Shown here in pieces: positions 34,724 through 46,568 of a stretch of 64,000 bases of DNA (position 1 is its first letter; every line of letters starts with the position of its first letter). A model generated the notes under the pieces. It was not told the DNA's origin, did no database searches, and saw only the letters and a list, made by a program, of their open reading frames with translations. Origin of the DNA: Flammula alnicola (taxonomy: Eukaryota; Basidiomycota; Agaricomycetes; Agaricales; Strophariaceae); assembly GCA_015499995.1 (NCBI GenBank), contig JADNRV010000266.1, positions 1 through 64,000 of the forward strand, in the 5' to 3' direction. The position numbers were made by a program, and so were the translations under genes.

Positions 34724-35465
34724 ATGAGTCAGTGGTACCACGACGAATCTCATGAAGCCCAAGCCTATGCGCAGGTAATTAGTATTGCACGTCAGTCCCT
34801 TTCGATCCTTCGCCGCTGATAAGTGTACCCGTCCAGGTTATGCAGGCCGAGCCTCACCACAAGTCACAGTTATCCCACGAGCTGATCGCTGCTGCTGCTT
34901 CATATGAGGTGTGTAATGCCGAAAATCACTTGCCAGTGCACTACGTGTAACATCCGCATCCTTTAGGCCATGAAAGCATATCAGCAGCACTGCGAGAAGA
35001 ACGGGAAACCCGCCTCACACGCGCAGGCCATCGAGATCTTGTAAGCCCGAAAAAATTCACTGAAACCATTTCTGACAGAGAGTAGGGCGGCCCTTTCTGG
35101 CGCCTTCATTGACCACATAGCTGAGACCAAGGGGGTATGCATTCATTGTTCTCCGTTGTATTAACCTAACTAACATCGGACTTAATTTTAAGCTCGACTT
35201 TGTCGATTCCCAGAAGGCAAAACACCATGGTACGTTCTTCCGAGTCGCCTTCATACAAAATAACTGACTTGCCTACTTTGTCCATTCAAAAGCTAAGGAG
35301 CAACTCCACTCGGCCTCCGAACAGGACTATGAGGGTTACCCCCGCCACGAGCGCCGTGAGCACTCGCCCGAGCACCACCACGAGTGGCGCGAGCACTCAC
35401 CCGAGCACCACCACGAGCGCCGCGAGCACTCGCCCGAGCGCCACCACGAGCACCACCGCCGCTGA
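34724..35465 (+). CDS. CipC/DUF3759 stress-response-like protein with His-rich tail
   Basis: Six short exons (34724-34774, 34837-34908, 34967-35040, 35086-35134, 35193-35229, 35293-35465) give about 151 residues. The core carries the family signature: SHEAQAYAQV, SQLSHELIAAAASYEAMKAY, GKPASHAQAIEIL, and DHIAETKGLDFVD followed by KAKHHA. CipC-type proteins (DUF3759) are small fungal proteins, named for induction by the antibiotic concanamycin; their biochemical function is unknown. After the core a tail repeats an 11-residue unit (R/W)REHSPE(H/R)HHE three times, encoded by a 33-bp tandem repeat and ending EHHRR. Such a tail could bind metal ions; this is inference. The gene sits between the arms of the Lon inverted duplication. 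Confidence 0.88.
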
Positions 35466-36978
35466 TCAAATAAACATTCTACGTACAATTATGTCAATTT
35501 CACTCGGAATAGCCTGGCACTTGTAAATATCTTTTAACTCGATTCGACCTGGGTTTCCGGTAGTATGGAAGGAAGGACGTTTGTCACCGCTACGTGTTTA
35601 TAAAGAAAATTCCAATTTTTATCCCCCTGCCCATTGGAAGTAGCTTCTTTTGCGGCAAGCCGTCAAGTTTTCAGGTGCAATGTAATATGGCCTGGGGGAT
35701 CTCGTCCTCGAGCTTTGCAATTTGTCTTGATGGCATTACCTGTATCAGAAAAGTGAAAGTGCTTTCCCCTCTCGCGAGAAGGATATAAAGGACGGTGTGA
35801 AATCGGGTCGAATTTCGAAATACTCGTAGGAAGTCATGCAAAGAATGCTGATTGAGGAGGATCGAAAGGAAGAGAGGAATGGCCAGCGCAAATGGGAAAG
35901 TAAGCGAGAGTTTTTGCCAGTGATACCATGGTGGTCCACGGCCACGGACAGCGTACAGTGCATCGAGAGCTGATGGTATCTGCAGGTATGAATCCGAGTA
36001 CAGGTCAAGATTCCGGGCAGGAGGTTGCAGAGCCGTAGTGAGTGACTTTACAATCAAGATGGATTAAGAAGAACAGAAAAGTTGACGTCAGGGACCGAAA
36101 CGTCTCCTCTCCCTCGCTTTTTCATCTGGGTGACTCTCATCAATACACTGACAGTTAACACGCCTCGAGGATCCTACACAGCTCTGAGAATGATTTTGGG
36201 GACGCAAATGGATGGCCAAAAAGCATGTGATGAACTGGGAGAGCTTGTCGCACATACAAACGCAGAATGCCTCGCTAGCAGATAGCTTTTCACCATGATG
36301 AATGAGAACCGACCAAGATTGAACGGTTTGTGATTTTACAAAAAGGTCGACACATAAATAGCTAGGCAGGTACTGCAAGGTACTGCTATCTGACACCAAA
36401 CTCTTAGAGAAGTACACCAACAAATATTATGAAAATGTACGAATACTTGGAACGAGATGTCGAATAGTGTAGATGAAGGTGCGAAACGCGAGTGAATGGA
36501 GGTCTACATAGATGATAGAACCATAACAAGATTCAATCAGATCCAAGTCTTTTGAGCTGGAAAATTCCACGTCATGAAAACTGAATGCGTCTCCAGGGTA
36601 AGTCGAGTAAGAGAGACAGATGAAGATATTGCGCCGAGTAATTACAAGTTTGTGGACGCCGGACCAACGCCGGACCTGGGATAGATAACGAAACGAGGAG
36701 AATGCGAATCAAGAATCGGGGGTGGGTGACGAAAAGTACATATGTAGGATATGGAAGAGGAAAACGGCGAATAGGTACCTTATTTGCAGTGCCCCGGTAC
36801 TGTTGTTCAAGTCCACATGAATGAAGGCAGAGATAGAGTTGAGGCGGCTGCGAAAGAGAGTGGATCCAAATGAAGCTCGTGTGCGAGAAGATTAATTTTA
36901 TATGTACACGTTAACGCGTCGGCAGGACCCAAATATCAACCTTTCATAGAGGGAAAGTGCATCGAGTTGATGACCTTA
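35466..36978. other. Intergenic, no supported gene
   Basis: Minus-strand frames at 35671-36057 and 36088-36423 are open for over 100 codons but lack family features and good starts. They may be chance or remnants. No repeat structure was noted. Confidence 0.35.
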
Positions 36979-37370
36979 ACACCATCCCTCCTCGGCATCT
37001 TCTCCGCACCGAAATGACTTGTCCGCGTCGTTTCTCAGCCTAGGGTCTACACACAAGGCGACACCTGCAAACGAGCGGCGATAACCGAGCCAGAGTGCAG
37101 CGACGAGCTGGCAAATACCCCAACGTCAGCCCAATGTTATCCCCGCATCACCACATTCGACTCACTGACCATCTATTGTCCGCCCTCTCCTCGTTTCAGA
37201 TCCATACCCTGTTCATTTCCCACGCTATCCTCTACATTGTTGAACAGGTCATTGTACGAAGACAGCGCGCAAGCTGTATGGAGGGGCTAATATGCATGGA
37301 GCATGGACTAGCACATGCAGAGGTTTTTTCCACATTTTTGAGACAGTTGCAAGCTTCTTTTCGGTAGTGT
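36979..37370. repeat. Displaced fragments of the duplicated block
   Basis: 36979-37200 is an inverted, diverged copy of 29690-29905. 37245-37370 is an inverted copy of 27450-27600. In the left arm these lie about 2 kb apart and in the other order, so the right arm was rearranged after or during duplication. Confidence 0.75.
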
Positions 37371-37464
37371 TCACTGATACCTGTGGTGCTTGACAAATTG
37401 CATATTTGTTCAGTTGACATTTTGATGCTTGTTCAACCCACTTTCCTTCCAAAATTCAAATCTC

Positions 37465-38671
37465 TCAGTCAAATAAAAATTGGATGCGGGCCTGAAAGGC
37501 CGGGTCTTGCCCGTCGTCGAGAATGTAGTATTTCCGCCGTCGCTCCGCGATCTTCGAATACACGTCCCACGTCGACTGCAGCCGCGCATTGAGCAGCTCC
37601 TTCTTCAGCACCAATAACGCTTTGTCCAACCTATCATCCACCACCAGACTCTCCAGCACCGCTTGCAGCTCGCCCGCCTCCCCCTTCGATATCGCCGCAG
37701 CCAAGTCCGCCACCTTGTCCGGCTCGTCGAACGCGTTCGCGGCGACCCGGTTAATCGAGAAGTTCATGATCTGGTCACGGAATAGCGGGTTCAGCTCCGC
37801 GATGTCCTTGAACACGGAGACGATCTCAGACATGAAGGCGCGGATGTACTTGTCTTTTTTGGCAAAGGGTTGCGTGTGCAGGTTCTCGACGTTTACGATC
37901 GAGATGTCGTGGGAGTGGAGGAAGGCAGTTTGGACAGGGCCTGGTGTAGACGTGAATTAGCATTAGATATGGGAATGAGAAACGGATGGACATACCGGGC
38001 GTAGTCGTTTCCGTGAGCTGTGGGGGCGGCGTAGGCGGGGGCGTAGGCGGCTCCACAGTCTGCGGCTCGTCCTGCTGCTCGACTTCCTCGATCTTCGCCC
38101 CTCCAGCCTTAACCAGCTCCGTAATCCTAATCCGCCTATGCGAATACAGCATCGCCGTCAACCATTCCTCCTTCTCCTCTCCTTCCCCTACACCGCCCGC
38201 ACCTCGACCCCCAGTACCAGCCGCAGCGAACACACTAGTAATCTGCGCGAACACGCCGACAGGGTGCACAGCATTGACGTCCGTGATGACATCGCTGTCC
38301 GCGTTCTCGTCCTTGAGCAGGAAGGCACCGAGGTACGGCTGCCCGCGCTTCATCATCTCCTTGATGGCAGCGACGACGGCGGGATTGCGGATGACGACGG
38401 CGTTGTAGAACCCGGGGAAGAGGGGACGGCGCGCGATGGGCAGCGCGAGGACCTGCGGGTAGATCTCGGGCACGGACTGTTTCGCGATGGAACCCCGGGT
38501 GGAGGGAGGGTTGGAGTGGGAACTGCGCGGGGGAGGGGACGAGGAAGTGGTAGCCTTGCGCACGAGCACAGCAGACGACACAGAAAACAGCCGTAGTTGC
38601 GGTGAGATGCGGGAATTCAGCCCAGATCGCAGAGCCGGTACGGACCGGATGAGAGCAGCAAGACGGCTCAT
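37465..38671 (-). CDS. Truncated Lon paralog: LON domain only
   Basis: Two exons, 37996-38671 and 37465-37940, retain the first intron of the full Lon gene (55 nt here, 45 nt there) in the same phase. They give about 383 residues with no internal stop. The product keeps the presequence ([15 protein letters not shown]) and the LON substrate-binding domain ([20 protein letters not shown], then [19 protein letters not shown]). It ends soon after the helical NARLQS region with a novel tail [20 protein letters not shown]+ and protease domains are absent. An in-frame deletion of about 70 residues shortens the Pro/Ser linker. About 180 bp of upstream sequence is shared with the parent. It could be a matrix LON-domain protein that competes with or modulates Lon, or an unexpressed remnant. 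The frame is certain; function is inference. Confidence 0.7.
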
Positions 38672-39258
38672 GGTGGTGCAAATCACCAGAAGAGACGAAG
38701 ACCGTCGCTGGTATGTAACAGGAAGAGAAAACAGTGCGTGCTGTCCAAGGATGGCGCATCCCTTGCCCACATGACAAAGCAAGCTTCGGCCTTTTGGTAG
38801 TCTCCCGTAGTCAGACTAACAAAATTCGTAGTCTTTTTTTGTGTATTGATTGACGACTTATAGCCTTTTGGCATGTCAAGATATCTAATCATTCCATCAA
38901 TCGACTCTGTTAAACTCCCGGGAGGTGTGCGTGGGAATCCCCATGCCCACGATTGTGGGACGTGGGTACCCATGAGGGTACCCACTAAAACGTGGGGGTG
39001 GATGTACACGACCCACCCAGTACATGCCAACACTGTTCTCGAGCATCTGCATCCCGAGAGCAGTCAGCTGGTTGGACTAGTTCGACTTTCGGGAACATTT
39101 TATTCCTCCTATCCTATCGCACCCAAATCACACCAGCGCATCGTAGAAGATAAGCGAAATTCGGCCAACCATCATCGAGTACGTGCTTTGCTTCCTTTTC
39201 AGCATAGATGTAATGCTGAACTGGTCTCTTCAATTCCTTTCGTCATTGATAATAGGGC

Positions 39259-40971
39259 ATGATTCACTCTTCCCTTTCCTCGCGAGTTGGAACCAACTAT
39301 GTCCCCACCGATGAGGAGATCGCTCAGATCGGAGAACTACTTTCCGGACCCGCCCTCACATTGGCCAATCTGAAGGCGGCGATGGAGCGGAATAAAGCCG
39401 AATACAAAGAGCTCTTCAGCCAACATGAAGAACTGACACGCGAAATCGCGGAATACCGTGCGTTGATTTCACCGGTGCGACGCCTGCCAGTCGATATCCT
39501 CCAAGAAATATTTTGCCACTGCCTTGTGACGGAACACAATGCGCTCATGAGCCACCACGACGCTCCGGTGCTCCTCGCCCGAATCTGCAGCAGCTGGCGA
39601 AGCATCGCTTTTTCAACGCCAGAACTTTGGTCATCTATCCATATCCCAGTCCCTCCTTTGTCCCGCTCCCGATTCTTCCATCAACATTTGGACGACGAGG
39701 CTTATAAGACGGACACCACCAATTTCGTTGCGAAGCGGAGTGCAGCCGCTCGAGAATGGCTTGCTCGCTCCGGCGGATGCCCCCTCAGCATCTCCTTGCA
39801 TGACGCTGATGCGTCTCTTAGCTATAACACTCACTGCGATGCTCTTCTCGCTTCCTTTATGCCATTCTCGTCTAGATGGAAATCGGTGAGCGTGACGGCT
39901 TCTGCTATCAATCTTAAACCCGTCGCAAATCTTGCCGCGGCCGATGTGCCTTTGCTAGAGTCCTTGACGCTCACCATCATCAATACGACTCCACCAATGC
40001 ATTGGCTTCCGGACTCATCACCCAATGTCATTACCTGGGCAAAGAGTGGAGTAATTCGGGCACCACATCTGCGGCAGATTTCTTTCATCCGGATATTCGA
40101 AGAGTTTGCAACTTTCCCTCTTAACTGGGCCAAGTTAACTAAGCTCTCGCTTGAGGGAACTTCGAGAGGTCTCGCCCAGAACATGACAATATACAAGATC
40201 GCCCCACTCCTTGTCATGTGCAAGCAACTCGTAGAAGTTCGGCTGGAGATTTCACGTACGCAAGGAGTTCAAGACTCGTGCACCTTTTTCACATCCTCGA
40301 TATCGCTACCGCATCTTTTGACATTGTCAATGCATGATTGTGGAGACGGTTTATGTTGGTTCTTTGACCTGCTTCAAGTTCCTCTCCTCGAACATTTTGA
40401 ATACCATACCGATGCTTCTCCGGGACCAACGGCCGGGGTGCTTGCGTTGCTCAGTCAAACTGGAAACACATTACGCAGCTTCGTTACCGACTTTCAAATT
40501 TTTACCAAGTCAGAGTTTACAGAGGCCCTCCAGCATTGCCACGGCCTGACTTCGCTTTCAAATAACTACGCGCACCTGGTAGACATGGGTTTTCCACGGT
40601 ACCGTGTCCAACATTTCGACGACGAATTCCTCGAGCTCTTGAATACAACGAATGGAGATTACATTCTTCCGGAACTGGAGGTGCTAGAATGCTTTCCTCC
40701 AGCAGGTTTTTCCGATGCCGCATTGTTGGACCTCATCAAGTCAAGGTCGAGGAAGGGAGGCTTGTTTCCGACGCATGCGAAACTCAAGCGTGTGTCTGTC
40801 TCTTTTAATCGACAGCAGGATCTGCCACTCAAAGACGAACTCCAACCACTCATCCAAGATGGTCTCCAGGTTCAATTGGCATATGCTCCCCCTCCACCTA
40901 GAGTTCAGTTTTCAGCTTCGGATGGCATCGACGCTCCCGCTGCATTTCCGTCCTACCACCATTTATTCTAA
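39259..40971 (+). CDS. F-box protein, right-arm copy of duplicated pair
   Basis: The 570-residue intronless frame starts at ATG 39259 (MIHSSLSSRVGTNYVPTDEE). The architecture matches the left-arm copy at 25419-27137: coiled-coil lead, F-box-like segment (RRLPVDILQEIFCHCLV, then ICSSWRSIAFSTPELWSSIH), and leucine-rich repeats with long identical runs and scattered substitutions plus a few small indels. Both copies remain open, unlike their neighbours in the duplication. It probably acts as a substrate adaptor for an SCF ubiquitin ligase. It is convergent with the hydrolase gene, with stop codons 219 bp apart. Confidence 0.88.
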   Translation: MIHSSLSSRVGTNYVPTDEEIAQIGELLSGPALTLANLKAAMERNKAEYKELFSQHEELTREIAEYRALISPVRRLPVDILQEIFCHCLVTEHNALMSHHDAPVLLARICSSWRSIAFSTPELWSSIHIPVPPLSRSRFFHQHLDDEAYKTDTTNFVAKRSAAAREWLARSGGCPLSISLHDADASLSYNTHCDALLASFMPFSSRWKSVSVTASAINLKPVANLAAADVPLLESLTLTIINTTPPMHWLPDSSPNVITWAKSGVIRAPHLRQISFIRIFEEFATFPLNWAKLTKLSLEGTSRGLAQNMTIYKIAPLLVMCKQLVEVRLEISRTQGVQDSCTFFTSSISLPHLLTLSMHDCGDGLCWFFDLLQVPLLEHFEYHTDASPGPTAGVLALLSQTGNTLRSFVTDFQIFTKSEFTEALQHCHGLTSLSNNYAHLVDMGFPRYRVQHFDDEFLELLNTTNGDYILPELEVLECFPPAGFSDAALLDLIKSRSRKGGLFPTHAKLKRVSVSFNRQQDLPLKDELQPLIQDGLQVQLAYAPPPPRVQFSASDGIDAPAAFPSYHHLF

Positions 40972-41189
40972 CAATTCATCCATACCGCACATATTATGCC
41001 ATCCACGCGCAATATCGGGCGACAATACTTTGATATAATTATCGATGCTGTAGAACCGGTTCAGTCCTTTACACGTGTATATATCTGCCTGGTTTAACGT
41101 CGATAGCGAAAATTTCGAAATCTCTTGACACAGCCATCAGCCAATGTGATCACCTGCTACTACACAACCATAAGCGTGTCGACGGGTTG

Positions 41190-42504
41190 CTATGATGTGA
41201 GAAGTTGATCCAAGAACTCATAAACGGTCTCCCAGTATCCAGATTGTTCCGATGTTGTGTCTGCGATGTAATCCTCAGAATAAAGTAAGAATAAACTCCA
41301 AGATAATAGCTTACTATGCGAGCCGAAACTGAAGGTCTTGAACGCGTCCTTCGCTGGTGGGATATACTCCGTAGGACTGTCCCCCTTGCTCTTAACCTGC
41401 TTCGGCTGGTTCCGGCGACAAGCGATCTCCCATAAATTTTGCATATGTTGTGGTGGGATGACCTCGTCGGACAAGCCGCTGAGCATTAGAATAGGTAGCG
41501 CAGTTGGTAGGCAAGCCACCTTGGACCCCGATTTCCACTTCTGCGTGCAGAGAAAAGAGAAGTGACATATTACAGGCCATCCCTTAACAAGGTCCGGAAT
41601 AGAGGTGAATGTATTTTCGACAATTAAGGCCGAGATCTTGGCGATGTTAATGCTAATATCTCGAAGTCTGAATAGAGGAAAGAAAAAATACCTTGTCAGC
41701 GTTCCTGCTCGTGACATCAATCGCAACTGCTCCGCCCAAAGATTGACCGTAGATAATCTAGATAAAGCATCAGAAATTGCAGATGCATGATGTGTTTGAA
41801 CCTACCACCGGTTTTGTGGACAACGACGGTTCCGTTAGCACATAGTCGAGTGCCGTCTGAGCATCAATACAAAGACCTGTGAAAAGACACCAATCAGCAC
41901 CACGCGAACCAACTCATTTAAGGATCGTATTACCTTTTTCTGAAGGCGAACCTTCATTGTGACCATATCTATAAATATGTATCGTCCATTTCAGTGGGAT
42001 AACCATGTACGCAGTTGACGTACCCCCGATATTCGAGCGTAAAAATGTTGAAATTCTTCTTGAACAGCTTCTTGACAGCCCAGAGAGTATCGCCATGATT
42101 CATTGCATTTCCATGGAACATAATAATAGTGCCCAACGCCTCTTGCTTTCGAAAACGTCAGAATATCATCTGTCACAGTCGCGAATAGAATAGACACACC
42201 TGTTCTTTAGTACCAGGTTTTCGAATCAGATAGCATCGTAATGTAACTTTGTCCTTCGTTGTCAACTCAACATCCTCGTATGGCAGTTTCCACAGGTTTG
42301 GAGTAAGAACGTCTACGAAGTTCGAAGGTCAGTGAGGAGCGCAAGTAGAGTGGATTGGCGCTTAAACGTACTCCTTGGACGATCCTCAAAACCTGATGGG
42401 TAGACCAGAAGTCTTTGGTTGTACCAAATCAGCTATTGATATATAAGCCGAGGGAAAACGGGTTAATTAGAGAGTCAGCTCATCACCTTGAAAAATAGAG
42501 ACAT
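41190..42504 (-). CDS. BEM46/ABHD13-like alpha/beta hydrolase
   Basis: Nine exons (42487-42504, 42372-42432, 42200-42312, 42024-42139, 41934-41968, 41806-41876, 41692-41757, 41315-41636, 41190-41260) give 290 residues with all phases consistent. Family features are a short N-terminal hydrophobic segment, YNQRLLVYPSGF, the oxyanion-type IIMFHGNAMNHGDT, LEYRGYG, the nucleophile elbow GQSLGGAVAIDV (Ser), NTFTSIPDL and LMLSGLSDEVIPPQHM (Asp). BEM46-type hydrolases are membrane-associated; yeast and Neurospora members affect polarity, but substrates are unknown. The dead left-arm copy lies at 20641-25200. The catalytic His near GSHN is created by splicing of the last intron. Confidence 0.9.
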
Positions 42505-42861
42505 CGAGCTTCAGGTAAGGAAGCGAGAAAGGAGACCAAGTTGAAGTTAGTACACGGCCTCGTTCTTCTGCATAGCCACAAATCGGACACGTGGACGCGT
42601 GCAATTAGGCACGCGCTGAGAAGCGCCCTTTTTGGCTTGACCTGGTCGCCTTGGGCTGGTTTACGTAGGTTAGGCTGAAATCTTCAAAGGTTCTATGTCT
42701 TTTTGAAAATGGTAGTAAGTATACAGAAAACTAATGAACGGCGAGACTGTATTGGTATAGTGTATATGGATAAGTAACACGTGGGTCTCGGAGGATCTGG
42801 ACGGTGAACGTTTGCGATAGTGGGGAGAATTGTGCTTGAGACCACGACAATCGATGTCAAT

Positions 42862-43689
42862 TCAGCTTGTGGGACGATTCCTGGGAAAGCGAATGCCGTC
42901 ACGTTCAGGTGGGATATACTGTCCGGTATAGTGATGTTGCAAGAGCAAAGTATTGGGTGTCGGACAACTATCTTTGTTTGAAAAGAAGGATGCCAAACCT
43001 ATCGATCGCATTAGATTAACAGGAGGAACAATATAACAATATGCGATGGACGAACCTGCGAAACTAAGGCGCTTAGTTGACGGTTCATGATCATCTTCGT
43101 TCCGGCGTTTCTCTTTCTTCAGCTTCGCGCGCTTGCTAGAAGGTGATCCCGATATAGTGTCGCTTGGTCCCGAATCCCATATCTCTGAAGAACGCAGGGG
43201 CCGGATGGGTGGCATCGATAATGTCCCATCAGCTAGAGTGCATGGAACAGGCACGTGTGGCTCCGGTTCAGGCTTTGAAGGTAAAGGCGGAAGAGCGAGA
43301 GGCGATGGTTTACGAGGCAAATGCGACGCGCTCAACCTGCGGAGGTCTCCGTGATTTTGATTCGGGCCATTTGCAGGTGTGGGAATAGCAGGGGGAACGG
43401 AGGAAGAACGGGCATGATTGATGTCGTAACGAGATGGTCCTGACGTGCATCTCGTACGATGGACAGCTGGCTTGTTCGCATATTGTAGGTCTCCCACGAA
43501 TGACAGTGGGCGAGTCCTTGACGTTGTTGGCCTTGAGTAAGGTGGTGGCATGGCTGGGGGCGTTGAAGGGGGATACAAGTATATTGGGACCGAAGGACGC
43601 GATCCAGATGATGGAGGGCGCATCCGAAGTGGAACATTCGATCGCCGTTGATGGTGCATTTGGAGGTGATTGGGATATGGCACCGACAT
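42862..43689 (-). CDS. Disordered Pro/Ser-rich protein, unknown
   Basis: From ATG 43689 the frame gives 275 residues unspliced, or about 256 if a 57-nt intron at 42999-43055 (GTTCGT..GATAG) is removed; both keep frame. The sequence is rich in Pro, Ser and Arg (YLYPPSTPPAMPPPYSRPTT) with a bipartite basic run SSKRAKLKKEKRRNEDD, suggesting a nuclear protein. The C-terminal HHYTGQYIPPERDGIRFPR looks conserved in style. No domain is recognised. Confidence 0.65.
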   Translation of the reverse strand: MSVPYPNHLQMHHQRRSNVPLRMRPPSSGSRPSVPIYLYPPSTPPAMPPPYSRPTTSRTRPLSFVGDLQYANKPAVHRTRCTSGPSRYDINHARSSSVPPAIPTPANGPNQNHGDLRRLSASHLPRKPSPLALPPLPSKPEPEPHVPVPCTLADGTLSMPPIRPLRSSEIWDSGPSDTISGSPSSKRAKLKKEKRRNEDDHEPSTKRLSFAGSSIAYCYIVPPVNLMRSIGLASFFSNKDSCPTPNTLLLQHHYTGQYIPPERDGIRFPRNRPTS

Positions 43690-43804
43690 TGGGAAACAGA
43701 CACGGGATAACAGAGGTGGGTATAATGTTCTCAGATGTCGATTATACGCAAGTGGCGAGGTTGTGACTTGGATGAAGGACGTTCAAGAGAAAGGTGCCCT
43801 TATT

Positions 43805-43814
43805 GTATATAAAC
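43805..43814 (-). promoter_or_regulatory. TATA-like box upstream of the 43689 start
   Basis: The plus strand GTATATAAAC reads GTTTATATAC on the coding strand, about 115 bp before the ATG. Confidence 0.4.
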
Positions 43815-45102
43815 AACGTCCTCCGCGTTGTGTTTATATGGCGTCAGGGTCAAAGCGAAGTAATCCTGGCCCAATCACACGTTCGGAAGCGGTGGCGCTG
43901 ATGACTGGAAACGATGCGTCGAAAGGTATTGAATGGAATGTTGGATGACTAGATGCGAAGAGCATGTACAGTCAGTCAACCAACCAATACCTGTCTATAC
44001 GAAAGGTAGAAAATCGTAACTCAGTCAATGTTCTACCATGCGAAGGCGTACATACGCACGAAGGGCATAAAGTATGCGGCCTCGAGGCAACCTTGTGTCA
44101 GTGGCGATTGATGGTCTCTCGGTCGAGCACAGAGACATTCCTGTCTACCTAGTGAGCGCTTGTTGAATAATTCCTATAGTCGCGGTTATGATTTCTGGAA
44201 CCATGTTGTTTTGAACAAAAGGCGGTTGACGTTGAAACTCGAAACGCGCGCGTTCTGAAATAGAAAAGAATCTGATGGCTGTGCCATATGTGATGGTTTG
44301 GATAGGCTTAGGCTTCCCAACCAAATACAACAATGATGACCCACTTGGGCGCTACTTAGTACTGGCTACAGAACCCAAATTGCCGTTAGTCTGTTTTAAG
44401 AAGATCCATATCAGAGTGCTGGCGGAATAAGAAGTTCTCCCCAAGGTGCACAGGTTTTGGCATACCAAGTCATACTTAATAAAATCCCGGAAGGTTTACC
44501 GGTACTGTGTGGAACACCACCTGGCTAAGTAGTATGGGACGGCGATTATCACCTTCCATTCCAGCATACGTCAACAAGAGTTGCTCGTGGTGCATGGTGT
44601 GGCTTGGGTGTGGCTTCAAATTTTACAATACTTACGTTTTAGGAAGTGCTGTCCATCCCACTTCGTCGCAAGCACCATGAGTCGGAGCACAGCCATCGAA
44701 ATTATGGTAAATTAGGGCGTCAAATCTACGACTTTTACGCTCAAGAAGTTTGAAATATTCATTTGTGTCACATATCGCGCTGAAAGCCACGCATCACGTG
44801 CCTATCGGTCGCACATCCCAATCGCAGGCAGTTAAGTGACAAGTCGCAGTTTTGGAATTCGTCCTCCAGCTCGATCTCTTGAATTCTCATGAAAAGTAAG
44901 AAAGGGGCCTGTGCTCACGCGAATGGCAGTCAGAAGTTGCGAGGGAGACCTGGGAGAGAGATATCCGCAGAGAATCCGAAGACCCTAAATTAGGGACACG
45001 CTAATTAGGTCAAATGATGACCTGAGCTCACACTCTTTTCTCTCTTCCCTTCATCACCGTTTTCTTCTGCAACATATCCCCGAGATCGCATCCAGACTAC
45101 CG
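43815..45102. other. Intergenic, no supported gene
   Basis: Only short frames without features. A CT-rich tract (CACTCTTTTCTCTCTTCCCTTC) just upstream of 45103 is typical of fungal promoters. Confidence 0.4.
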
Positions 45103-46568
45103 ATGGCAGGCCTTCAATCTGAACCCGTTTTCCACAGTGCCATACATCGCGACCGCGATGCCCAGTTCCGTGCGACGGCGCCACCCAAGCGGATTATCAA
45201 GGAAAAGAGGAAGGAGACGGTGATGTGTTGTACAAACTGCGGGAAGTTGGGCGATAATGATGACGTGGACTTGAAAAAATGCGCTGGGGTACGTTTCTTG
45301 CATCTTTTTTTCACGTCTGTTAGTATCTTGAGACGGTTCCGGTGCTGACGTTCTTTCTGAACTCCGCAGTGCAAACTTGTGCACTATTGCTCTCAACAAG
45401 TGAGTTCCTCATTCACAGGTGGTTTTCATTTAAAATGATGCGTATCCGACCTTTGCAAAAACTATTTAGTGTCAAAAGGAGAATTGGTACGTGTTCCTAA
45501 TGCAATTTTTACCTACTTCCTACACCGATGCATCGATTTGCTCATCTCTTTTTGTTCATTTTTCGCAGGCCGCGGCATAAGCCAAACTGCTCCTCTGACT
45601 TTGGCGAAGGCATACAGCCTCTCATCAAGTCCGTAACGGCAAATCCCATGCTCAGTTACCATCTCCAGATATGCCTCGCAATGGAGTTTTCCCTTCACCG
45701 GCTTCATACCCTGCCCGCTTCAAAGCGCATGACCGTCCTCCGAGAACCCCTTTTTGCTCATGTCGATGTCGGGATTGAACCGACGAAGATCACCGAATTC
45801 ATGAACCTCTACACGTTCAAGGAGGAATGGGACAAGGACGATATGGAGGGCATGCTGCAACTGCACCATTTGTCATCTCCTCGGTCCTGGGTACCGCCTC
45901 GTACTCCCTCTTCTACCAATCTTGCGATATGGAAGCAAGCTCGCGAGTCGGCGGACGAAGATGGAGCGAATGATTGTGCGGTCGTCATGGTACAGTTTGT
46001 CAACAATTTCAAGCAGGCGATTTCCTGTCCGATTGTTGTGGGCGAGGATGCGTTGGATGCGGCGACGAGAGCGGAACCCTTCATCATGTGCTCAGCGCTG
46101 ACGGGGAGAGAGACGAGAAAGCCTCTGAGTATCGGGTCTTGCTTCGAGTGAGTATGTTTCTCTCTGTCGTCTAGCTCTAACTAATGATCTCCTCTATTCT
46201 CTATCATAAGATATTTGAATACACACATCCGCTCCGATACGAAGAACAGACTTCTTCTACGCGCGCCGATGCGGGAATCCGACAAGGAGCTCATCCGGGA
46301 TGCGGGGCGGAACAAGGATGCTCATGCCCCGCAGATGCTCAAACTGAAAATGTCGCGGGAAAGCGTGTATGTGAGCCATCCACTTGTCGTTACACCTGCA
46401 AGTGGATCAGGGCACGGTCAAGCACATGTCCCACTTCAGATTGATGCGGCACAACGCGACGTTGAAGGAGAGCAGGTACAGCGTCCGGAAGCAGCACCGA
46501 AGATGAATCGCGCAGAGCGGAGACGGCTACAACGCGAACAGCAAAAAGAGATGAAACATCGCAAATAA
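45103..46568 (+). CDS. MYND-type zinc finger protein
   Basis: Exons 45103-45288, 45370-45399, 45470-45486, 45569-46147 and 46211-46568 give 389 residues in consistent phase. The MYND finger (about residues 41-85) is assembled across four exons: CCTNCGKLG, then CAG-CKLVHYCSQQ, then CQKENWPRHKPNC. It shows the expected Cys/His ligands. MYND fingers bind proline-rich partners. The rest is a region common to basidiomycete MYND proteins, ending in a charged helix (MNRAERRRLQREQQKEMKHR). It has no SET domain, so it is probably a protein-interaction factor, not a methyltransferase. Confidence 0.88.
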
